The translations under genes were made by a program, and so were the position numbers. Source: Stephanodiscus triporus (lineage: Eukaryota; Bacillariophyta; Thalassiosirophyceae; Thalassiosirales; Thalassiosiraceae). From it: a DNA stretch of 10,207 nucleotides. This document shows, piece by piece, positions 1 to 6,898 of this stretch. Under the pieces are notes generated by a model, which saw only the letters and a program-made list of their open reading frames with translations, did not search any database and was not told where the DNA came from. The stretch is taken from positions 1 through 10,207 of the forward strand of contig JALLAZ010001102.1 in assembly GCA_036939755.1 (NCBI GenBank), written 5' to 3'. Within the stretch, counting starts at the first letter, position 1. Each line of letters begins with the position of its first letter.

Positions 1-195
1 TTTCGCGCTTCGCGACTTGCTACTTTTTACTTTTTTTTGCACTTGAACCTCGCCTTACGTAGCACATTCATATGTAGAGGCGGGCATTCATTCTACGTAC
101 CCAAACCTCCCGCCACACGTTGAAAAGCCAGCGCAGAATATTTTTTCTCCAAAGAAGATAGAACACCACAAAGCAAACAACGCCGACGCGCGAAG
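1..195 (+). promoter_or_regulatory. Upstream region / 5' UTR of the RAD16-like gene
   Basis: This is the non-coding lead-in to the RAD16-like gene and no ORF in it is supported. It opens with TTTCGCGC (1-8), an exact match to the E2F-type consensus TTTSGCGC. GGCGGG (78-83) and its complement CCCGCC (109-114) are also present. The last 60 bases before the ATG are A/C-rich and G-poor, as expected of a short 5' UTR. A DNA-repair gene under E2F-like, cell-cycle control would be plausible, but the motif match alone is weak and no TATA box is evident. Confidence 0.45.
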
Positions 196-3100
196 ATGCC
201 GCGACGATCCGGTCGCACGCCCTCCGCCGCCGTAGTCGGCGCCTCGTCGGTAACGCCGTCGGCAAAGAGGGCCAAGACGGAATCCTCCTCGCGGACGTCC
301 TCTCCGCACTTCGCCAGGGACGCGAACGGCGGGAGGCCGACGCCCAGGCCAACGCCTACGCCTACGCCTACGCCCGCCCCCTCGTCCTCCTCTCCCTACT
401 TTGCCCGAGACGCGAGTGGCGGGAACGATCGCAATGACGAGATCGACGGGGGGAGGAGGCTGATGCTCGCCGCCGCCTCATCCGGCGAGGACGAGGCGGA
501 GGACGACGTCGTCGCCGTAGTCGCCCCGAGGTCGCGATCTACGCGGAAGCAGAGGGGGAGCGAGCCCTTCATAAGGCCGCGCAATAGGGTCCGAAGCCAC
601 CACGACGACAGTGACAACGAAGGCGACGACGACGACGACGAAGAGGAGGAGGGCCGGACGAACGGCGGCGAGAACCGGACGGTCGGGGGCAACGAGCCCG
701 ACGGGCACGGCGGGCTCAACCAGCCCTCCCCGTGGACGGTCGAATACTCCAAGACCGGACGGGCCACTTGCCGGACCTGCGACGAGCGAATAGGCAAGGG
801 TGAACTGAGGGTGGGACACGCGCCCCCCTTCCGCGGGAAGCCGGGGTTCGTCGTTTACCGTCACCTCGACTGCGTCGTGTTCCCCGAGGAGATCGCTTCC
901 GCGGAAGACGTGGTGGGACACGACGAACTCAAGGACGACGATCAATCGAGGCTGTCGGTCAGGGTCGAGGCGAGCAGAGTTCTGATGCTGGAGGAATACG
1001 CGGAGCTGCGTCCGGACGAGCTCGTGCAGGACGCGTTCCAATCGGCGAAAGACGTATGCATGCGAGCGGAGCCGAGGGGGCTGAACGCGTCACTCCTCCC
1101 CTTCCAATTGGAGGGGTTCAACTGGATGTGGCACCAGGAGACGACGGATTCGGACGGGGTGGGGGGGGGGATGCGAGGTGGGATACTCGCCGACGAGATG
1201 GTGAGTTATTTGGGAACGGAAACGCCGACGAACTTTCGCCCGTAGAAGCCCGCAGTCGTTTTCGTTTTGCCTTGGTCTCGATGCGCGCGTTCGGACATCG
1301 ATCGACGAGGTCCCAATGACCCATTTTCCGCCCTTCGTCTGACACCCGCGGCATGTGCCTTCCGTCCTCGTCGACACAAATATTATCAGGGCATGGGCAA
1401 GACGATACAGACAATCGCCACGATTCTCGACCACCGGCCGAAATTGCAGCACGCGAAACCCGGCACGAAGCACAATCACATCGCCGACGACCTCGACGAA
1501 CGCCGTCGCGAGGAGGAGCTGTGGGGCCGCGCCTTGTCGGACTGGAACGACGAGATGGACCTTCTCAAGTTGCCCAAGAAATTCCGTTCTCACTCCTCCT
1601 CTCGCGGTGGAAACGACGGCCGTCGCGCGGGGACGCTCGTGATATGTCCGGTGATCGCGCTGAGCCAGTGGAAGACGGAGATCGAAAAGTTCACCGAATT
1701 GGAGGCACTGAGCGTTTGCACGTACCATGGACCGGACAGGGAGGTACGTACGCCGAGAGAGATGTTGAAGAAGTACGACGTCGTTCTCACGACGTATCAG
1801 GGTAAGTGAGAGAAGGGTCGCGGACGATATGGGGTTCATTTTTTCGCTGTGCGGCGCGCACGCATTTTCCTTGCCTTTCCACACATATCTAAACAATCGT
1901 GCCTTCCTCCCCCCAACGAATCTGCCCTTTTAGTCCTAGAAGCGGACTTTCGAAAAATGACGAGCCCGAATCGCGTAGAATGCCCGAATTGCGGTGGCAA
2001 ATTCAAGGTGAGATGATGGCGACGTAAATTAGAATCTTTCCCCGCACTCGGGGAACGGGAAAATTGCTTACGTTCCCTTTCTTGCCGTGTTATTGTCTCT
2101 ATTCGTTTTTCAATCATTTCTCGACCAGATCGATAAGTTGCCAATTCACCTGAAATACTTCTGTGGCGACTCAGCGGAGAGGACTGAAGCCCAGTCGCGT
2201 CAGCGACGCAACTCCGACCAGGACGAGGGTGGCAACGGACGACGTCGCGGCAGGAGGCCAGGCAGTACCTCGGATGGAGATGGCAAGAGCGCTGAGAAGA
2301 AGAAGGAAACTAAAAAGATGAAGCAGTCAACTGAAGTGAAGTCGATCAAGAAGCCTGCTGGAAAGAATGCCGCCGCGAAGAATGCCACCGTGAGGAAACC
2401 ACCGAAGAAGCCGTCTGGGAAGAATGCAGCGAAAAAGGCGGGGATCTCGATCCCACCAACGGAAGTCGATGCGGATGCGGATCGAATGACTCCCCGTTCT
2501 CGGAGAAGCGCCGCACTAAAAGCGGCCTCTCAAATTTCGCGCACCGCGGCAGATTGGATGCCGCCAGATGGGGGCGATGACGATGACGAAGACGACGATG
2601 GCGTCGAAAACTTTCGATCTGATTCGGAGTCGGACTCGTCGTCCGTAGATGTTGTTTCTGACGACTCTGACTCTTCCAGCGACAGTGAGCTGGAACGAGC
2701 GCGCGAAAAGCAACGCCAGGCATTGAAAATGTCCAAGGCTGCGAAGAAGCCTACGGTGAAGGCAAAGAAACAACGAGCACCATCGAAGGCGGAAAAGGGG
2801 AAGACTCCTGCGAAGAAAAAGCCCGCGGCGAAGGGGAAGGTGAAGGGGATGGCAAAGCCAAAAAAGTTCGATGACGATTCTGACGATTCATCTTATTCTA
2901 GAAGTGATTCTGAATTGGGTGACATCGAAAACAAAATCGATATGGCGGCTTTGATGGAAAAGGCCATGGCTGGGGCCAAGAACTCAGTTCTACACAGTCT
3001 TTGCTGGTGGAGGATCGTCCTAGGTGAGGCAGTGATATCGCGCTATCAACTTTCTTCAAGTCGATAGCAGTCAATGTTTCTCACACAAATTTTGACTTAT

Positions 3101-5095
3101 CATGATCTTCTAAGATGAGGCTCATTTTATTAAGTCAAGAAGCTCCCAGACAGCCAATGCAGCGTTCAGTCTGATTGGTATTCATAGGTGGTGCTTATCA
3201 GGAACTCCTCTCCAAAATCGAGTAGGAGAGTTCTACTCCCTGGTGCGCTTTCTGCGGCTAGATCCCATGGCGTACTACTACTGCCGAGGTGAGGCAGTGA
3301 CATCTAGTTATCAATTTTAATAATGTCAATTGCAATCAATGATCCTCACACAACGTTGCCGTCTTACGAGACAGCCAAAGACTGCAATTGTAAGAGCATG
3401 CACTACCGCATTCATGCAGGAATTTGCGAAGGCTGTGGCCATGGTGGGATCCAACACTACTCTCATTTCAATAAGTATATTCTTAATCCGATACAGCGAG
3501 AGGGTTACAGCGGAGATGGAAGGAGGGCGATGTTCCTTCTCAAAAACGAAGTGTTGGATAAGACGCTTTTACGGAGGACAAAGGAGAACCGTGCCTCGGA
3601 CATGGAATTACCCCCCAGACTAGTCACTATTAAAGAAGTCCGACTTCATCCCGTAGAGGAGGATTTCTATAATGCTCGTGAGTTCATCATGATTTGATAT
3701 GCTTTGTTCTATTTCTGTTAGCTTACATATTGCATTCAATTTCACCAACACAATTTTATTCCTTTAGTCTACACCCAGACGAAGAGCTCTTTCGATGACT
3801 ATGTTAATGCTGGCACATTGTTGAATAATTACGCGCATATCTTTGACTTGCTAATCAGAATGCGCCAGTCGGTAGATCATCCATACTTAGTGGTGTATTC
3901 GAAGAATAATACAAGTGGCCAGGCAGAACTGTCACAAACTGGAAGCGTTCATTCAATCGCAATCGCCAATGGGTCCGTCGATTGCGATCTTTGTCACGAG
4001 CCTCCAACTGATCGTGTTGTGTCAACTTGTTGTGGTGCTGCATATTGCAGGTCGTGTGTCATAGAGTATATGGCTACATCGAACGGCATAGCTGCATCAT
4101 CTAGTTTGAGATGTCCTTCTTGCCAAGGGGCCTTTTCCATCGATCTCCAGGCATGTGCAGATATTGAGGATGATTCATCGCTGAATGTGCCACCTGCTCT
4201 AAAAAATAATGATGGTTCTGAAGGTGCAGGCGTGCCGTCCTTAAAAGAATTGCAACATGTCGCAACGGGCTCTATCCTACGCCGCATTAATCTGGCGGAG
4301 TTTGCGACAAGTTCTAAGATTGAAGCACTCACTCGCGAACTGGTGGTCATGCGACAAACGAGTCCTGGAAGCAAGGCTATAGTGTTCTCTCAGTTTGTGA
4401 ACATGCTCGATCTTATTCGCTGGAGACTTCATTCAGATCCGTACCTTGAAGATCTTGGCCTAGGGTGCCGAGCTCTCCACGGAGGGATGAATGTCAAGGC
4501 CCGTGACACATGCCTCAAAGAATTCCGCGAGGACAGCAATGTTAGGGTTCTGTTGATGTCTCTTAAGGCGGGGGGTGTTGCACTTAACTTGACTTGGTAC
4601 GTACACCACGAGCAGTGGTTGATATTTACGCATTTCGGATGTTTTTCTCACAATCGACAATATCGTTTGTTCAACAGTGCAAATTACATATATTTAATGG
4701 ACCCCTGGTGGAACCCTGCGGCGGAAATGTAAGTGATGCAACGAGAGTATTTTGTGAACACAGAACGCTGGAACTCTTACGCAAAATCTTTCTCCAATTC
4801 GACTATCTTCACAGGCAAGCCATCGACAGAACCCATCGGCTTGGGCAATATCGACCAATAAGAGCCGTTAGGTTTATTGCCGAGAATACTGTCGAAGAAC
4901 GGATCCTACAACTGCAAGAAAAGAAGCGACTTGTCTTCGATGGCACGGTAGGGAGGTGAGAATTCATTTTACAGATTGCAACCAACCACACGTTCTATCT
5001 TCTCATCGAAGTCACGTTTCATTTTGTTTACTGAAAGAGATGCTGCAAGCTTGAAGATGTTGACAGTAGATGACATGAAGTCTCTTTTCGCTTAA
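196..5095 (+). CDS. RAD16: RAD16-like SNF2 helicase / RING E3 ligase with N-terminal PARP-type zinc finger (10 exons)
   Basis: Predicted nuclear ATP-dependent DNA translocase and ubiquitin ligase of the Rad16 family, which acts in global-genome nucleotide excision repair (family knowledge). Exons: 196-1200, 1390-1801, 1934-2007, 2129-3023, 3115-3288, 3381-3677, 3768-4596, 4678-4728, 4815-4955, 5038-5095. All nine introns are GT-AG and join in frame to give 1311 residues. Domains in order: disordered Ser/Pro/acidic N-terminus with a KRAK basic patch; PARP-type finger (C192, C195, H223, C226); lobe 1 with [21 protein letters not shown] (332-340) and motif Ib VVLTTYQ; CPNC...HLKYFC zinc knuckle (about 489-512); a basic then acidic insertion to about residue 780; DEAH (796-799); SGTPLQNR (824-831); the Rad16-type Cys-rich CNC...CEGCGH segment; LLRRTK; RING (about 1023-1076); lobe 2 with [34 protein letters not shown] and DRTHRLGQ. 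No HIRAN domain is seen, which argues for Rad16 over Rad5. It is far longer than yeast Rad16 (about 790 residues), mainly through the N-terminus and the insertion. The start is the first ATG of the frame. Confidence 0.94.
298..423 (+). repeat. In-frame duplicated SSP(H/Y)FARDA(N/S)GG motif around a Pro-Thr repeat
   Basis: Within exon 1, a 36-nt segment at 298-333 recurs at 388-423, exactly 90 nt (30 codons) downstream, with 29 of 36 positions identical. The peptides are [12 protein letters not shown] and [12 protein letters not shown]. Between them lies a hexanucleotide repeat (CCTACG units, about 350-372) encoding alternating Pro-Thr. Several differences are synonymous or conservative, suggesting the peptide itself has been kept. 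It may be a short linear binding motif in the disordered N-terminus. Confidence 0.7.
1161..1170 (+). repeat. Coding G10 homopolymer just upstream of the Walker A motif
   Basis: Ten consecutive G residues encode three glycines (323-325) in the loop before [13 protein letters not shown]. The frame is intact across the tract. It is a likely polymerase-slippage or sequencing-error site, since any single-base change would destroy the helicase. Confidence 0.8.
1201..1389 (+). other. Intron 1 of the RAD16-like gene (189 bp, phase 0)
   Basis: Donor GTGAGT after ...GACGAGATG and acceptor TTATCAG before GGCATGGGC. Splicing creates the Walker A motif ADEMGMGKT exactly across the junction, which fixes both sites. 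It is the longest intron in the gene, and reading through it gives a stop near 1245. Confidence 0.93.
1802..1933 (+). other. Intron 2 of the RAD16-like gene (132 bp, phase 1)
   Basis: Donor GTAAGT follows ACGTATCAGG and the acceptor CCTTTTAG has a pyrimidine-rich lead. The junction rebuilds [12 protein letters not shown], typical of motif Ib and its downstream helix in Rad16 proteins. Confidence 0.92.
2008..2128 (+). other. Intron 3 of the RAD16-like gene (121 bp, phase 0)
   Basis: Donor GTGAGA follows TTCAAG and the acceptor is CGACCAG. The junction joins CPNCGGKFK to [13 protein letters not shown], restoring the Cys/His zinc knuckle. Base composition of the gene changes near here: exons 1-3 are GC-rich and later exons are much more AT-rich. 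Confidence 0.92.
3024..3114 (+). repeat. Intron 4 of the RAD16-like gene (91 bp, phase 1); copy A of a duplicated intron
   Basis: Donor GTGAGGCAGTGA and acceptor CTTCTAAG interrupt the Asp codon of the DEAH box (G|AT), fixing the sites. The intron aligns without gaps to intron 5 over its first 70 nt at 53 identical positions; similarity is lost toward the acceptor. The intron start (GTGAGGC) also resembles the first bases of exon 5 (ATGAGGC), giving a short direct repeat around the intron. Confidence 0.9.
3289..3380 (+). repeat. Intron 5 of the RAD16-like gene (92 bp, phase 1); copy B of a duplicated intron
   Basis: Donor GTGAGGCAGTGA is identical to that of intron 4 over 12 nt, and the acceptor is GCCAAAG. 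Splicing gives YYYCRDCNCKS, the start of the Rad16 Cys-rich segment. Shared blocks with intron 4 include GTGAGGCAGTGA, TATCAA.TTT, GCA.TCAATG and CTCACACAA at the same offsets. Exon 5 between them is unique, so this is not a simple tandem duplication of exon plus intron. Confidence 0.9.
3678..3767 (+). other. Intron 6 of the RAD16-like gene (90 bp, phase 1)
   Basis: Donor GTGAGT follows AATGCTC and the acceptor is CCTTTAG. The junction rebuilds [19 protein letters not shown], characteristic of Rad16. A block near its 3' end (TTGCATTCAAT...ACACAA) resembles the corresponding block of introns 4 and 5, a weaker hint of shared origin. Confidence 0.92.
4597..4677 (+). other. Intron 7 of the RAD16-like gene (81 bp, phase 2, divisible by 3 and stop-free)
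   Basis: Donor GTACGT follows AACTTGACTTG and the acceptor is TTCAACAG. The junction gives [18 protein letters not shown]. Because it is 81 nt long with no in-frame stop, retention would insert 27 residues without breaking the frame. The following exon is only 51 nt. Confidence 0.85.
4729..4814 (+). other. Intron 8 of the RAD16-like gene (86 bp, phase 2)
   Basis: Donor GTAAGT splits the Met codon after PAAE, and the acceptor CTTCACAG precedes GCAAGCC. The junction gives [16 protein letters not shown], the conserved end of SNF2 motif VI, which fixes both sites. Confidence 0.92.
4956..5037 (+). other. Intron 9 of the RAD16-like gene (82 bp, phase 2)
   Basis: Donor GTGAGA follows GTAGGGAG and the acceptor is CTGAAAG. 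The junction gives [19 protein letters not shown], matching the conserved Rad16 C-terminus, and the last exon then ends SLFA-stop at 5095. Confidence 0.88.
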
Positions 5096-5449
5096 GTTTT
5101 GGTGTGCACACATAATACTAGATCAATGCGACACTGCTACCTCCTGTGGTAAAGTGTATGATAAGGGTGACACAAAAGGGCTATCAAAATAATATAACAC
5201 ACTGCATTATTTTAGAGGAGATGATTGTGCCCACCGCCGCCGCTCCAATAATGACCATAACGCACTGTTGTTTTCCTCACCTTTTTTGCCATCACCTCCT
5301 CCACCGTCATCGCCACCACTACGATATCCATTTCGCTGCCTCAGCACGGTGTTGAGAAAAAGCTCGATTGTGGAGGGGGGGGGACGGTGGGCACACCGAT
5401 GGACATGCCCTCCTGTTTCGCAAAACACCCTGCAAGACAAAGCAGTCGT
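5096..5449. other. Convergent intergenic region between the RAD16-like and PhyH genes
   Basis: The 3' ends of two converging genes meet here. The first part is AT-rich and likely holds the 3' UTR of the RAD16-like gene. About 5230-5330 is a C-rich stretch of CCACC/TCATC-type repeats, and 5375-5383 is a G9 run. Short ORFs occur on both strands, but none has recognisable homology, good splice partners or coding-like composition. No RNA gene or mobile element is visible. Confidence 0.6.
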
Positions 5450-6436
5450 TCATTTCGGAATCGTGGACAAGGCAAGTAATTCCGCGCGTTCATCCTCTTG
5501 GCGATGCCTTTGACTCGCGAGTTCCGCGGATTCCCACCACGTCCGTCGCATTTCGTCCATCCTCTCGTAGTAGCGCCGGTGAAAATCGCCCTCCTCCTTG
5601 GGATTGTATGTCAAGAAGACGGCCCGTCGAGGGAATTGCGAGGCGTTAGCCGCCGAGCGATGCGGCGCCCATCCGTTGAAGACCGCGACGGTCCCGCCCC
5701 CGCACACCAGGGGCTCGAACACCAATTCGTCCGCCACGTCGGGGGGGACGGCCCCGGCCCTTCGACGAGCGGAGGGGCGATAGGAGAAAGGCGGGATGCA
5801 TCAATTAGAAGTCCGGCCGTTCATCGTAAAATTCGTATCGTCATCTCACCTCCCCCCGGCGTCGGGATTCCCGTCGATTTCGACGGGAGCGATCGTACGA
5901 ACGCTTCGATCCTCGCTCCACTCGCCCTTGCAAATTCGCAGACATCCGTTGGACTCGTCCATGTCGTCGATCGCCACCATGACCGTGCAGAAGGTCTGGG
6001 GCCCGTCGTCGCCGAAGGCTACGCGTAGGGACGGCGTGTCCAGGTGCGGCGCGAATCCGCTCCCGCCGGGGGGCTTCATGTTGAGTTTCTCCTTGTACAG
6101 GACCATCTCTACGCCCGACGCCCCGGAGGCGAGCTTTCGAAGGTAGTTGTGACACAGGTCCGACCATCCCTCGTGCGCGTCGACGAAATGTTCCAGCCTC
6201 GTCAGGACCCTCGTGGGAAGGACCCCCTCGCCCTCGCCTTGCTTCCGCACTCCTACAGTTTCGTACGATCTGTCCGCTTGCACGTGGGCTCCTCCGCATA
6301 ACAGCTCGTCGGTCAGGCGACGGATGTATTCCACGGGGACCGAGCATTCGAGCGGGAACGTGCAGACCGCGTGCTTCTCGTAGTGAATCGGGAGCCGATG
6401 CAAGTCGACGAGTCGCGCCATCTCTTGATCGTCCAT
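5450..6436 (-). CDS. PhyH-family Fe(II)/2-oxoglutarate dioxygenase (2 exons)
   Basis: Predicted non-heme iron oxygenase of the phytanoyl-CoA dioxygenase (PhyH) family, which couples 2-oxoglutarate decarboxylation to substrate hydroxylation. Exons on the minus strand: 6436-5850 and 5759-5450, joined in phase 2 (AG|G), giving 298 residues, normal for the family. The iron-binding triad is H131-x-D133 (GFAPHLDTPS) and H229 (GWAPHRSAAN). R240 lies 11 residues after H229, the spacing expected of the 2-oxoglutarate-binding Arg. The core CTVMVAIDDMDESNGCLRI and the RRAVFLTYNPKEEGDFH end also fit PhyH. The start is the first in-frame ATG (6436); an upstream TTG is unlikely in a eukaryote, and an in-frame stop lies at 6487-6485. 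No signal peptide or membrane segment is seen, so it is probably soluble. The substrate cannot be assigned: fatty acyl, ectoine-like or secondary-metabolite hydroxylation are all possible. Confidence 0.88.
5760..5849 (-). other. Intron of the PhyH-family gene (90 bp, phase 2)
   Basis: On the minus strand the donor GTGAGA follows GCCGGGGGGAG, and the acceptor CGTCGAAG precedes GGCCGGGGCC. Splicing joins NPDAGGR to AGAVPPDVADELVFEP and gives one PhyH frame with both iron-binding motifs. Without splicing the frame stops at 5846. Confidence 0.88.
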
Positions 6437-6898
6437 GATGATGCTTTCTAGAGTTGTGTACTGAGACAATATGTCCCATTTGTTCTACTGTGAGTACTAT
6501 CGTTAAATAGAGGTCTACTGTGGGAGTCGTCTTGTTTGGTGTTACAATTCTGGGATTACATAGGTACTTAAGGTACTACAATCTACTCGGTCCCACTTTA
6601 GGACACTATTTCCACATCATCATCTACATGGGAATTAGTACTGTTATTTCAAGTTCTGCAAGGAAACTCTAAGAATTAGCACGCGGAACTCCGAAACCTG
6701 TTTTGACTGCATGACTGACTTGTTTGCTTTACTTTTAGGATCAGATTAAAATCATAATTATCAATTTACTCGAACCTCACCATCCTTTGAATAATAGCCC
6801 AACAGGCGGAATACAGGGGACGCCCTTCATTTCCACCTTGCCTGTTCCTCCGGATCCGCATTCCTTTCGAAAGATAACACGTATGGATCGACTGGGCG
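6437..6898. promoter_or_regulatory. Shared divergent promoter region of the PhyH and amine oxidase genes
   Basis: This 462-bp, AT-rich, non-coding region lies between two divergent start codons and probably carries both promoters and 5' UTRs. Visible features: TCTACTGTG twice (6484-6492, 6514-6522); AGGTACT twice within 16 bp near 6562-6577; and three TGACT pentamers at 6704-6720. A polypyrimidine-AG (TTTACTTTTAG, ending 6738) with a possible donor at 6490 (GTGAGT) could be a 5'-UTR intron of the amine oxidase gene; this is speculative. No TATA box is convincing. Confidence 0.5.

Noticed and set aside
1090..1896. Minus-strand open frame of 268 codons over exons 1-2 of the RAD16-like gene
   Set aside because: It runs through both introns and exons of a clear helicase gene on the other strand and shows no domain.
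5207..5513. Small open frames on both strands in the convergent 3' region
   Set aside because: They are Pro/Ser- or Gly/Asp-rich products of simple repeats. A TCTTGCAG on the minus strand looks like an acceptor, but no donor in the PhyH end pairs with it.
5498..6028. Plus-strand open frame of 176 codons over the PhyH gene
   Set aside because: It is the antisense shadow of the PhyH exons and crosses the PhyH intron; no motif is visible.
6437..6469. TTG start 11 codons upstream for the PhyH protein
   Set aside because: Non-ATG starts are rare in eukaryotic nuclear genes, an in-frame ATG lies at 6436, and an in-frame stop sits just upstream.
5841..6479. Second minus-strand frame (212 codons) overlapping PhyH exon 1
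   Set aside because: The composition is Arg/Gly/His-rich out-of-frame translation, whereas the neighbouring frame carries the HxD motif and continues into exon 2.
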